A DNA stretch of 64,000 nucleotides, taken from positions 434,001 to 498,000 of the forward strand of contig OZ176056.1 in assembly GCA_964247055.1 (NCBI GenBank). The letters run 5' to 3'. Under the pieces are notes generated by a model. That model was given only the letters and a program-made list of their open reading frames with translations. It had not been told where the DNA came from and searched no databases. The stretch comes from Paragordius varius. Its lineage: Eukaryota; Nematomorpha. Shown here piece by piece: positions 52,401 through 64,000 of this stretch (position 1 is its first letter; each line of letters begins with the position of its first letter). The translations under genes were made by a program, and so were the position numbers.

Positions 52401-55400
52401 TATTAAGACTACATCAAAATATAGAGATAATTTGACAAACTCTTTCATATCCGATTTTTACAACGATACTTTAAAAATTAATGTATAAAACTAGTCGTAT
52501 CAATAAATCGCATCAATACTCAAGTTAAACTTTGTCCTTGAAAATCGGATATTGGTCACCGGTGAACAAAATTATTTTTTATACATTCACTTAGTAGGAC
52601 TACATCAAAATATAGAGATAGTTTGGCAAACTGTTTCATATCCGATTTTTACAACGATACTTTAAAAATTAATGTATTAAACTAGTCGCATCAATACTCA
52701 AGTTAAACATTGTCCTTAAAAATCGGATATTGGTCACCGGTGAACAAAACTATTTTTTATACATCTTAGTAAGACTACATCAAAATATAGAGATAGTTTG
52801 ACAAACTCTTTCATATCCGATTTTTACAACGATACTTTAAAAATTAATGTATAAAACTAGTCGTACAATAAATCGCATCAATACTCAAGTTAAACTTTGT
52901 CCTTAAAAATCGGATATTGGTCACCGGTGAACAAAATTATTTTTTATACATTCTCTTAGTAGGACTACATCAAAATATAGAGATAGTTTGACAAACTCTT
53001 TCATATCCGATTTTTACAACGATACTTTAAAAATTAATGTATTAAACTAGTCGCATCAATACTCAAGTTAAACTTTGTCCTTAAAAATCGGATATTGGTC
53101 ACGGGTGAACAAAATTATTTTTTATACATTCTCTTAGTAGGACTACATCAAAATATAGAGATAGTTTGGCAAACTGTTTCATATCCGATTTTTACAACGA
53201 TACTTTAAAAATTAATGTATAAAACTAGTCGCATCAATACTCAAGTTAAACTTTGTCCTTAAAAATCGAATATTGGTCACAGGTGAACAAAATTATTTTT
53301 TATACATTCTCTTAGTAAGACTACATCAAAATATAGAAATAGTTTGACAAACTCTTTCATATCCGATTTTTACAACGATACTTAAAAATTAATGTATTAA
53401 ACTAGTCGCATCAATACTCAAGCTAAACATTGTCCTTAAAAATCGGATATTGGTCACCGGTGAACAAATCTATTTTTTATACATTCTCTTAGTAAGACTA
53501 CATCAAAATATAGAGATAGTTTGAAACTCTTTCATATCCGATTTTTACAACGATACTTTAAAAATTATGGTATTAAACCACTCGCATCAATACTCAAGTT
53601 AAACTTTGTCCTTAAAAATCGGATTGGTCACCGGTGAACAAAATTATTTTATATACATTCTCTTAGTAAGACTACATCAAAATATAGAGATAGTTTGACA
53701 AACTCTTTCATATCCGATTTTTACAACGATACTTTAAAAATTAATGTATAAAACTAGTCGTATCAATAAATCGCATCAATACTCAAGTTAAGCTTTGTCC
53801 TTAAAAATCGGATATTGGTCACCGGGGAACAAAATTATTTTTTATACATTCTCTTAGTAGGACTACATCAAAATATAGAGATAGTTTGACAAACTCTTTC
53901 ATATCCGATTTTTACAACGATACTTTAAAAATTAATGTATTAAACTAGTCGCATCAATACTCAAGTTAAACATTGTCCTTAAAAATCGGATATTGGTCAC
54001 CGGTGAACAAAACTATTTTTTATACATCTTAGTAAGACTACATCAAAATATAGAGATAGTTTGACAAACTCTTTCATATCCGATTTTTACAACGATACTT
54101 TAAAAATTAATGTATAAAACTAGTCGTACAATAAATCGCATCAATACTCAAGTTAAACTTTGTCCTTAAAAATCGGATATTGGTCACCGGTGAACAAAAT
54201 TATTTTTTATACATTCTCTTAGTAGGACTACATCAAAATATAGAGATAGTTTGACAAACTCTTTCATATCCGATTTTTACAACGATACTTTAAAAATTAA
54301 TGTATTAAACTAGTCGCATCAATACTCAAGTTAAACTTTGTCCTTAAAAATCGGATATTGGTCACGGGTGAACAAAATTATTTTTTATACATTCTCTTAG
54401 TAGGACTACATCAAAATATAGAGATAGTTTGGCAAACTGTTTCATATCCGATTTTTACAACGATACTTTAAAAATTAATGTATAAAACTAGTCGCATCAA
54501 TACTCAAGTTAAACTTTGTCCTTAAAAATCGAATATTGGTCACAGGTGAACAAAATTTTTTTTTATACATTCTCTTAGTAAGACTACATCAAAATATATA
54601 AATAGTTTGACAAACTCTTTCATATCCGATTTTTACAACGATACTTAAAAATTAATGTATTAAACTAGTCGCATCAATACTCAAGCTAAACATTGTCCTT
54701 AAAAATCGGATATTGGTCACCGGTGAACAAATCTATTTTTTATACATTCTCTTAGTAAGACTACATCAAAATATAGAGATAGTTTGAAACTCTTTCATAT
54801 CCGATTTTTACAACGATACTTTAAAAATTATGGTATTAAACCACTCGCATCAATACTCAAGTTAAACTTTGTCCTTAAAAATCGGATTGGTCACCGGTGA
54901 ACAAAATTATTTTATATACATTCTCTTAGTAAGACTACATCAAAATATAGAGATAGTTTGACAAACTCTTTCATATTAGATTTTTACAACGATACTTTAA
55001 AAATTAATGTATAAAACCAGTCGCATCAATACTCAAGTTAAACTTTGTCCTTAAAAATCGGATATTGGTCACCGGTGAACAAAATAATTTTTTATACATT
55101 CTCTTAGTAAGACTACATCAAAATATAGCTATAGTTTGACAAACTCTTTCATATCCGATTTTTACAACGATACTTTTTTAAAATTATGGTATTAAAACAG
55201 TCGCATCAATACTCAAGTTAAACTTTGTCCTTAAAAATCGGATATAGGTCACCGGTCAACAAAATTTTTTTTATACTCTTAGTAAGACTACATCAAAATA
55301 TAGAGATAGTTTGACAAACTCTTTCATATCCGATTTTTACAACGATACTTTAAAAATTATGGTATTAAACCAGTCGCATCAATACTCAAGTTAAACTTTG

Positions 55401-55910
55401 TCCTTAAAAATCGGATATTGGTCACCGGTGAACAAAATTATTTTTTATACATTCTCTTAGTAGGACTACATCAAAATATAGAGATAGTTTGACAAACTCT
55501 TTCATATCCGATTTTTACAACGATACTTTAAAAATTAATGTATTAAACTAGTCGCATCAATACTCAAGTTAAACTTTGTCCTTAAAAATCGGATATTGGT
55601 CACGGGTGAAGAAAATTATTTTTTATACATTCTCTTATTAAGACTACATCAAAATATAGAGATAATTTGACAAACTCTTTCATATCCGATTTTTACAACG
55701 ATACTTTAAAAATTAATGTATAAAACTAGTCGTATCAATAAATCGCATCAATACTCAAGTTAAACTTTGTCCTTGAAAATCGGATATTGGTCACCGGTGA
55801 ACAAAATTATTTTTTATACATTCACTTAGTAGGACTACATCAAAATATAGAGATAGTTTGGCAAACTGTTTCATATCCGATTTTTACAACGATACTTTAA
55901 AAATTAATGT
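49410..55910 (+). repeat. 18-monomer HOR, period 3,235 bp, two full copies
   Basis: Exact recurrences 3,235 bp apart are TACATCTTAG (near 49,525 and 52,760), CACAGGTG (near 50,044 and 53,279), and TTGAAACTC (50,286 and 53,521; 51,549 and 54,784). The match starts after about 49,410 against 52,645, where GACAAACTC faces GGCAAACTG. It ends near 55,910, where GTATAAAACTAG faces GTATTAAACTAG at 52,675. The nested 1,263-bp 7-mer is clear. This HOR spans the right end of copy B without a break. Confidence 0.85.
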
Positions 55911-57010
55911 ATAAAACTAGTAGCATCAATACTCAAGTTAAACTTTGTCCTTAAAAATCGAATATTGGTCACCGGTGAACAAAACTATTTTTTATACATT
56001 CTCTTAGTAAGACTACATCAAAATATAGAGATAGTTTGACAAACTCTTTCATATCCGATTTGTACAACGATACTTTAAAAATTATGGTATTAAACCAGTC
56101 GCATCAATACTCAAGTTAAACTTTGTCCTTAAAAATCGGATTGGTCACCGGTGAACAAAATTATTTTATATACATTCTCTTAGTAAGACTACATCAAAAT
56201 ATACAGATAATTTGACAAATTCTTTCATATCCGATTTTTACAACGATACTTTAAAAATTAATGTATAAAACTAGTCGTATCAATAAATCGCATCAATACT
56301 CAAGTTAAACTTTGTCCTTAAAAATCGGATATTGGTCACCGGAGAACAAAATTATTTTTTATACATTCTCTTAGTAGGACTACATCAAAATATAGAGATA
56401 GTTTGGCAAACTGTTTCATATCCGATTTTTACAACGATACTTTAAAAATTAATGTATAAAAGTAGTCGCATCAATACTCAAGTTAAACTTTGTCCCTTAA
56501 AATCGGATTGGTCACCGGTGAACAAAAATATTTTATATACATTCTCTTAGTAAGACTACATCAAAATATAGAGATAGTTTGACAAACTCTTTCATATTAG
56601 ATTTTTACAACGATACTTTAAAAATTAATATATAAAACTAGTCGCATAAATACCCAAGCTAAACATTGTCCTTAAAAATCGGATATTGGTCACCGGTGAA
56701 CAAAATTATTTTTTATACTCTTAGTAAGACTACATCAAAATATAGAGATAGTTTGACAAACTCTTTCATATCCGATTTTTACAACGATACTTTAAAAATT
56801 ATGGTATTAAACCAGACAATCTATACTCAAGTTAAAATTTGTCCTTAAAAATCGGATATTGGTCACCGGTGAACAAAATTATTTTTTATACATTCTCTTA
56901 GTAAGACTACATCAAAATATAGAAATAGTTTGACAAACTCTTTCATATCCGATTTTTACAACGATACTTAAAAAATTAATGTATTAAACCAGTCGCATCA
57001 ATACTCAAGT
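55910..57010 (+). repeat. Transitional satellite segment with mixed monomer types
   Basis: Six or so ordinary monomers with private changes separate the 3,235-bp and 1,954-bp HOR domains. They include TAGTAGCATC at 55,919, TGTCCCTTAAAATCGG near 56,490 and CCAGACAATC at 56,811. A TTG-started open frame of 60 codons at 56,666-56,848 runs through one monomer and is not considered a gene. No HOR period was seen. Confidence 0.65.
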
Positions 57011-60000
57011 TAAACTTTGTCCTTAAAAATCGGATATTGGTCACCGGTGAACAAAACTATTTTTTATACATTCTCTTAGTAAGACTACATCAAAATATAG
57101 AGATAGTTTGACAAACTCTTTCATATCCGATTTTTACAACGATACTTTAAAAATTAATGTATTAAATTAGTCGCATCAATACTCAAGTTAAACTTTGTCC
57201 TTAAAAATCGGATATTGGTCACGGGTGAACAAAATTATTTTTTATACATTCTCTTAGTAGGACTACATCAAAATATAGAGATAGTTTGGCAAACTGTTTC
57301 ATATCCGATTTTTACAACGATACTTTAAAAATTAATGTATAAAACTAGTCGCATCAATACTCAAGTTAAAATTTGTCCTTAAAAATCGGATATTGGTCAC
57401 CGGTGAACAAAATTATTTTTTATACATTCTCTTAGTAAGACTACATCAAAATATAGAAATAGTTTGACAAACTCTTTCATATCCGATTTTTACAACGATA
57501 CTTAAAAATTAATGTTTTAAACTAGTCGCATCAATACTCAAGCTAAACATTGTTCTTAAAAATCGGATATTGGTCACCGGTGAACAAAACTATTTTTTAT
57601 ACATTCTCTTAGTAAGACTACATCAAAATATAGAGATAGTTTGACAAACTCTTTCATATCCGATTTTTACAACGATACTTTAAAAATTAATGTATTAAAT
57701 TAGTCGCATCAATACTCAAGTTAAACTTTGTCCTTAAAAATCGGATATTGGTCACCGGTGAACAAAACTATTTTTTATACATTCTCTTAGTAAGACTACA
57801 TCAAAATATAGAGATAGTTTGACAAACTCTTTCATATCCGATTTTTACAACGATACTTTAAAAATTAATGTATTAAATTAGTCGCATCAATACTCAAGTT
57901 AAACTTTGTCCTTAAAAATCGGATATTGGTCACGGGTGAACAAAATTATTTTTTATACATTCTCTTAGTAAGACTACATCAAAATATAGAAATAGTTTGA
58001 CAAACTCTTTCATATCCGATTTTTACAACGATACTTAAAAATTAATGTTTTAAACTAGTCGCATCAATACTCAAGCTAAACATTGTTCTTAAAAATCGGA
58101 TATTGGTCACCGGTGAACAAAACTATTTTTTATACATTCTCTTAGTAGGACTACATCAAAATATAGAGATAGTTTGGCAAACTGTTTCATATCCGATTTT
58201 TACAACGATACTTTAAAAATTAATGTATAAAACTAGTCGCATCAATACTCAAGTTAAAATTTGTCCTTAAAAATCGGATATTGGTCACCGGTGAACAAAA
58301 TTATTTTTTATACATTCTCTTAGTAAGACTACATCAAAATATAGAAATAGTTTGACAAACTCTTTCATATCCGATTTTTACAACGATACTTAAAAATTAA
58401 TGTTTTAAACTAGTCGCATCAATACTCAAGCTAAACATTGTTCTTAAAAATCGGATATTGGTCACCGGTGAACAAAACTATTTTTTATACATTCTCTTAG
58501 TAAGACTACATCAAAATATAGAGATAGTTTGACAAACTCTTTCATATCCGATTTTTACAACGATACTTTAAAAATTAATGTATTAAATTAGTCGCATCAA
58601 TACTCAAGTTAAACTTTGTCCTTAAAAATCGGATATTGGTCACCGGTGAACAAAACTATTTTTTATACATTCTCTTAGTAAGACTACATCAAAATATAGA
58701 GATAGTTTGACAAACTCTTTCATATCCGATTTTTACAACGATACTTTAAAAATTAATGTATTAAATTAGTCGCATCAATACTCAAGTTAAACTTTGTCCT
58801 TAAAAATCGGATATTGGTCACGGGTGAACAAAATTATTTTTTATACATTCTCTTAGTAAGACTACATCAAAATATAGAAATAGTTTGACAAACTCTTTCA
58901 TATCCGATTTTTACAACGATACTTAAAAATTAATGTTTTAAACTAGTCGCATCAATACTCAAGCTAAACATTGTTCTTAAAAATCGGATATTGGTCACCG
59001 GTGAACAAAACTATTTTTTATACATTCTCTTAGTAAGACTACATCAAAATATAGAGATAGTTTGACAAACTCTTTCATATCCGATTTTTACAACGATACT
59101 TTAAAAATTAATGTATTAAATTAGTCGCATCAATACTCAAGTTAAACTTTGTCCTTAAAAATCGGATATTGGTCACGGGTGAACAAAATTATTTTTTATA
59201 CACTCTCTTAGTAGGACTACATCAAAATATAGAGATAGTTTGGCAAACTGTTTCATATCCGATTTTTACAACGATACTTTAAAAATTAATGTATAAAACT
59301 AGTCGCATCAATACTCAAGTTAAAATTTGTCCTTAAAAATCGGATATTGGTCACCGGTGAACAAAATTATTTTTTATACATTCTCTTAGTAAGACTACAT
59401 CAAAATATAGAAATAGTTTGACAAACTCTTTCATATCCGATTTTTACAACGATACTTAAAAATTAATGTTTTAAACTAGTCGCATCAATACTCAAGCTAA
59501 ACATTGTTCTTAAAAATCGGATATTGGTCACCGGTGAACAAAACTATTTTTTATACATTCTCTTAGTAAGACTACATCAAAATATAGAGATAGTTTGACA
59601 AACTCTTTCATATCCGATTTTTACAACGATACTTTAAAAATTAATGTATTAAATTAGTCGCATCAATACTCAAGTTAAACTTTGTCCTTAAAAATCGGAT
59701 ATTGGTCACCGGTGAACAAAACTATTTTTTATACATTCTCTTAGTAAGACTACATCAAAATATAGAGATAGTTTGACAAACTCTTTCATATCCGATTTTT
59801 ACAACGATACTTTAAAAATTAATGTATTAAATTAGTCGCATCAATACTCAAGTTAAACTTTGTCCTTAAAAATCGGATATTGGTCACGGGTGAACAAAAT
59901 TATTTTTTATACATTCTCTTAGTAAGACTACATCAAAATATAGAAATAGTTTGACAAACTCTTTCATATCCGATTTTTACAACGATACTTAAAAATTAAT

Positions 60001-60342
60001 GTTTTAAACTAGTCGCATCAATACTCAAGCTAAACATTGTTCTTAAAAATCGGATATTGGTCACCGGTGAACAAAACTATTTTTTATACATTCTCTTAGT
60101 AGGACTACATCAAAATATAGAGATAGTTTGGCAAACTGTTTCATATCCGATTTTTACAACGATACTTTAAAAATTAATGTATAAAACTAGTCGCATCAAT
60201 ACTCAAGTTAAAATTTGTCCTTAAAAATCGGATATTGGTCACCGGTGAACAAAATTATTTTTTATACATTCTCTTAGTAAGACTACATCAAAATATAGAA
60301 ATAGTTTGACAAACTCTTTCATATCCGATTTTTACAACGATA
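57010..60342 (+). repeat. 11-monomer HOR, period 1,954 bp, with 533-bp trimers
   Basis: GTTTTAAACTAG monomers occur at 57,514, 58,047, 58,402, 58,935, 59,468 and 60,001, giving steps of 533, 355, 533, 533 and 533 bp. GGCAAACTG monomers at 57,288, 58,176, 59,242 and 60,130 give 888, 1,066 and 888 bp. Together these define a 1,954-bp period, with copy 1 at 57,010-58,963 and copy 2 from 58,964 until divergence at about 60,342. The copies look almost identical; one difference is CACTCTC for CATTCTC at 59,202. This is among the most homogeneous parts of the window. Confidence 0.85.
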
Positions 60343-61300
60343 CTTTAAAAATTAATGTATTAAATTAGTCGCATCAATACTCAAGTTAAACTTTGTCCTT
60401 AAAAATCGGATATTGGTCACCGGTGAACAAAACTATTTTTTATACATTCTCTTAGTAAGACTACATCAAAATATAGAGATAGTTTGACAAACTCTTTCAT
60501 ATCCGATTTTTACAACGATACTTTAAAAATTAATGTATTAAATTAGTCGCATCAATACTCAAGTTAAACTTTGTCCTTAAAAATCGGATATTGGTCACGG
60601 GTGAACAAAATTATTTTTTATACATTCTCTTAGTAAGACTACATCAAAATATAGAAATAGTTTGACAAACTCTTTCATATCCGATTTTTACAACGATACT
60701 TAAAAATTAATGTTTTAAACTAGTCGCATCAATACTCAAGCTAAACATTGTTCTTAAAAATCGGATATTGGTCACCGGTGAACAAAACTATTTTTTATAC
60801 ATTCTCTTAGTAAGACTAAAATATAGAGATAGTTTGACAAACTCTTTCATATCCGATTTTTACAACGATACTTTAAAAATTAATGTATTAAATTAGTCGC
60901 ATCAATACTCAAGTTAAACTTTGTCCTTAAAAATCGGATATTGGTCACGGGTGAACAAAACTATTTTTTATACATTCTCTTAGTAAGACTACATCAAAAT
61001 ATAGATATAGTTTGACAAACTCTTTCATATCCGATTTTTACAACGATACTTTTTTAAAATTATGGTATTAAACCAGTCGCATCAATACTCAAGTTAAACT
61101 TTGTCCTTAAAAATCGGATATTGGTCACCGGTGAACAAAATTATTTTATATACTCTTAGTAAGACTACATCAAAATATAGAGATAGTTTGACAAACTCTT
61201 TCATATCCGATTTTTACAACGATACTTTAAAAATTATGGTATTAAACCAGACAATCAATACTCAAGTTAAAATTTGTCCTTAAAAATCGGATATTGGTCA
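60343..61300 (+). repeat. Satellite segment joining the 1,954-bp and 2,321-bp HORs
   Basis: This holds monomers of the GTATTAAATTAG and GTTTTAAACTAG types (the latter at 60,712), one unit shortened by 5 bp (AGACTAAAATATAG near 60,817), a GATACTTTTTTAAAATT unit near 61,045 and a CCAGACAATC unit near 61,248. The last resembles 56,811, about 4,435 bp upstream. The open frame at 61,101-61,283 lies in this unit and is a satellite by-product. Confidence 0.65.
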
Positions 61301-64000
61301 CCGGTGAACAAAATTATATTTTATACATTCTCTTAGTAAGACTACATCAAAATATAGAAATAGTTTGACAAGCTCTTTCATATCCGATTTTTACAATGAT
61401 ACTTTAAAAATTATGGTATTAAACCAGTCGCATCAATACTCAAGTTAAACTTTGTCCTTAAAAATCGGATATTGGTCACCGGTGAACAAAACTATTTTTT
61501 ATACATTCTCTTAGTAAGACTACATCAACTATAGAGATAATTTGACAAACTCTTTCAAATCCGATTTTTACAACGATACTTTAAAAATTAATGTATATAA
61601 CTAGTCGTATCAATAAATCGCATCAATACTCAAGTTAAACTTTGTCCTTAAAAATCGGATATTGGTCACCGGTGAACAAAATTATTTTTTATACATTCTC
61701 TTAGTAGGACTACATCAAAATATAGAGATAGTTTGGGAAACTGTTTCATATCCGATTTTTACAACGATACTTTAAAAATTAATGTATAAAACTAGTCGCA
61801 TCAATACTCAAGTTAAACTTTGTCCTTAAAAATCGAATATTGGTCACCGGTGAACAAAATTATTCTTTATACATTCTCTTAGTTTACTACATCAAAATAT
61901 AGAAATAGTTTGACAAACTCTTTCATATCCGATTTTTACAACGATACTTTAAAAATTAATGTATTAAACCAGTCGCATCAATACTCAAGTTAAACTTTGT
62001 CCTTAAAAATCGGATATTGGTCACCGGTGCACAAATTTATTTTTTATATATTCTCTTAGTAAGACTACATCAAAATATAGAGATAGTTTGACAAACTCTT
62101 TCATATCCGATTTTTACAACGATACTTTAAAAATTAATGTATAAAACTAGTCGCATCAATACTCAAGTTAAACTTTGTCCTTAAAAATCGGATATTGGTC
62201 ACCGGTGAAAAAAATTATTTTATATACATTCTCTTAGTAAGACTACATCAAAATATAGAGATAGTTTGACAAACTCTTTCCTATCCGATTTTTACAACGA
62301 TACTTTAAAAATTATGGTATTAAACCAGTCGCATCAATACTCAAGTTAAACTTTGTCCTTACAAATCGGATATTGGTCACCGGTGAACAAAATTATTTTT
62401 TAAACATTCTCTTAGTAAGACTACATCAAAATATAGAAATAGTTTGACAAACTCTTTCATATCCGATTTTTACAACGATACTTAAAAATTAATGTATTAA
62501 ACTAGTCGCATCAATACTCAAGCTAAACATTGTCCTTAAAAATCGGATATTGGTCACCGGTGAACAAAACTATTTTTTATACATTCTCTTAGTAAGACTA
62601 CATCAAAATATAGAGATAGTTTGACAAACTCTTTCATATCCGATTTTTACAACGATACTTAAAAATTAATGTATTAAACTAGTCGCATCAATACTCAAGC
62701 TAAACATTGTCCTTAAAAATCGGATATTGGTCACCGGTGAACAAAACTATTTTTTATACATTCTCTTAGTAAGACTACATCAAAATATAGAGATAGTTTG
62801 ACTAACTCTTTCATATCCGATTTTTACAACGATACTTTAAAAATTAATGTATTAAACTAGTCGCATCAATACTCAAGTTAAACTTTGTCCTTAAAAATCG
62901 GATATTGGTCACGGGTGAACCAAATTATTTTTTATACATTCTCTTACTAAGACTACATCAAAATATAGAGATAGTTTGACTAACTCTTTCATATCCGATT
63001 TTTACAACGATACTTAAAAATTAATGTATTAAACTAGTCGCATCAATACTCAAGCTAAACATTGTCCTTAAAAATCGGATATTGGTCACCGGTGAACAAA
63101 ATTATTTTTTATACATTCTCTTAGTAGGACTACATCAAAATATAGAGATAGTTTGACAAACTCTTTCATATCCGATTTTTACAACGATACTTAAAAATTA
63201 ATGTTTTAAACTAGTCGCATCAATACTCAAGCTAAACATTGTTCTTAAAAATCGGATATTGGTCACCGGTGAACAAAACTATTTTTTATACATTCTCTTA
63301 GTAAGACTACATCAAAATATAGAGATAGTTTGACAAACTCTTTCATATCCGATTTTTACAACGATACTTTAAAAATTAATGTATTAAATTAGTCGCATCA
63401 ATACTCAAGTTAAACTTTGTCCTTAAAAATCGGATATTGGTCACGGGTGAACAAAACTATTTTTTATACATTCTCTTTGTAAGACTACATCAAAATATAG
63501 ATATAGTTTGACAAACTCTTTCATATCCGATTTTTACAACGATACTTTAAAAATTAATGTATTAAATTAGTCGCATCAATACTCAAGTTAAACTTTGTCC
63601 TTAAAAATCGGATATTGGTCACCGGTGAACAAAATTATATTTTATACTTTCTCTTAGTAAGACTACATCAAAATATAGAAATAGTTTGACAAACTCTTTC
63701 ATATCCGATTTTTACAATGATACTTTAAAAATTATGGTATTAAACCAGTCGCATCAATACTCAAGTTAAACTTTGTCCTTAAAAATCGGATATTGGTCAC
63801 CGGTGAACAAAACTATTTTTTATACATTCTCTTAGTAAGACTACATCAACTATAGAGATAATTTGACAAACTCTTTCAAATCCGATTTTTACAACGATAC
63901 TTTAAAAATTAATGTATATAACTAGTCGTATCAATAAATCGCATCAATACTCAAGTTAAACTTTGTCCTTAAAAATCGGATATTGGTCACCGGTGAACAA
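61300..64000 (+). repeat. 13-monomer HOR, period 2,321 bp, running off the right edge
   Basis: TACAATGATAC occurs near 61,393 and 63,714, and TACATCAACTATAG, CTTTCAAATCCG and GTATATAACTAG follow at the same offset of 2,321 bp. The window end at 64,000 corresponds to 61,679, so only about 380 bp of the second copy is visible. Within the first copy are TTGACTAACTC and TCACGGGTGA monomers (62,800-63,060), types otherwise concentrated in 19.7-24.6 kb and its duplicate. Confidence 0.75.

Larger units (their letters stand above)
35887..54126 (+). repeat. 18-kb segmental tandem duplication, copy B
   Basis: This copy is net 161 bp longer than copy A because of an extra 178-bp monomer near 37,741-37,918, a 13-bp shorter monomer near 37,330 and a 4-bp loss near 46,708. 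The offset to copy A is 18,043 at the start, 18,030 near 37,471, 18,208 near 42,929 and 18,204 after 46,708. These steps account fully for the length difference. A few single-base differences exist, for example CTCTATGTAAG near 45,247 where copy A has CTCTTAGTAAG. All monomer types and HOR blocks are otherwise in the same order as in copy A. Confidence 0.9.
1..64000 (+). repeat. 178-bp tandem satellite array (probable centromeric satellite)
   Basis: The window is filled end to end by one monomer, repeated about 360 times in a single orientation. Consecutive AAAAATCGG landmarks lie 178 bp apart in typical units (for example 1,922 to 2,100 and 31,101 to 31,279), and variants run from about 174 to 191 bp. 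The first base corresponds to monomer position 32 and the last to position 30, so the array continues beyond both edges. The consensus has 29 C and 20 G in 178 bp, about 27.5% GC. No stretch over 300 bp departs from the repeat, and no inversion or inserted element was seen. Nucleosome-scale monomers, local homogenisation and HORs are known traits of centromeric satellites. The centromere assignment is an inference, and pericentromeric or subtelomeric heterochromatin remains possible. The satellite family was not recognised. Confidence 0.97.

Noticed and set aside
56666-56848. 60-codon open reading frame
   Set aside because: It starts with TTG, covers almost exactly one satellite monomer plus a few bases, and stays open only because that unit has the 4-bp-deleted TATACTCTTAG form and the CAGACAATC variant. 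The same frame is closed in nearly all other monomers. There is no gene context or recognisable protein family.
61101-61283. Second 60-codon open reading frame, nearly identical to the first
   Set aside because: It is the same monomer type about 4,435 bp downstream, again with a TTG start. Similarity between the two frames reflects satellite copying and not protein conservation.
1-64000. CRISPR array
   Set aside because: Repeats are contiguous 178-bp units without unique spacers, the whole unit is conserved, and no cas-like genes are present.
1-64000. Mammalian-type CENP-B box or human alpha satellite
   Set aside because: The monomer has no TTCG-n4-A-n2-CGGG arrangement. Where CGGG occurs (TCACGGGTGA), the upstream bases do not fit. 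The sequence is not similar to the alpha satellite or Arabidopsis centromere repeat as I know them.
1-64000. Transposable-element insertion or terminal inverted repeats of a mobile element
   Set aside because: I found no break in monomer phase larger than small indels, no target-site duplications and no transposase or reverse-transcriptase coding potential.

Overview
The whole 64 kb window is one uninterrupted head-to-tail array of an AT-rich satellite DNA. The repeat unit (monomer) is about 178 bp, and I estimate about 360 copies, all in the same orientation. I see no genuine protein-coding gene, RNA gene, transposon, CRISPR array or single-copy stretch. The organism is therefore a eukaryote. 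A long homogeneous array of roughly nucleosome-length monomers with higher-order repeat (HOR) structure is typical of a centromeric or pericentromeric satellite of a plant or animal. I do not recognise the monomer and cannot name the species. The consensus is about 27.5% GC and has no match to the mammalian CENP-B box pattern.

Monomer anatomy, counting position 1 at the start of AAAAATCGG. Positions 13-30 form an 18-bp near-palindrome, TTGGTCACCGGTGAACAA. A 14-bp element, TAAAAATCGGATAT, lies at positions 178-13 (across the unit boundary) and again, perfectly inverted, at 99-112. Positions 81-93 are AGTTTGACAAACT, a perfect dyad around one central base. Positions 161-171 are AAGTTAAACTT, another dyad. 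The unit is therefore unusually rich in inverted symmetry.

Layout from left to right. 1-2,070 holds a 6-monomer HOR of 1,073 bp. 2,500-3,600 holds a 3-monomer HOR of 535 bp. 4,645-10,250 holds a 12-monomer HOR (2,161 bp) built from 7-mer (1,259 bp) and 5-mer (902 bp) blocks. 11,800-14,200 holds 3- and 4-mer blocks. 14,510-19,580 holds a 17-mer HOR of 3,045 bp. From 17,844 to 54,126 the array is an 18.04-kb tandem segmental duplication: copy A runs 17,844-35,922 and copy B 35,887-54,126. Each copy contains its own 9-mer (1,598 bp), 6-mer (1,079 bp), 5-mer (about 890 bp) and 18-mer (3,235 bp) HORs. 54,127-55,910 continues the 3,235-bp HOR. 57,010-60,342 holds an 11-mer HOR of 1,954 bp built from 533-bp trimers. 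61,300-64,000 holds a 13-mer HOR of 2,321 bp that runs off the right edge.

Nothing acts as a gene here. What the window records is satellite turnover: unequal exchange on scales from one monomer to about 100 monomers, a probable gene-conversion tract, local variant domains, and conserved symmetric motifs that are candidate protein-binding or structure-forming elements of the centromere. All coordinates were read by eye. HOR edges are good to about one monomer unless an exact breakpoint is given.
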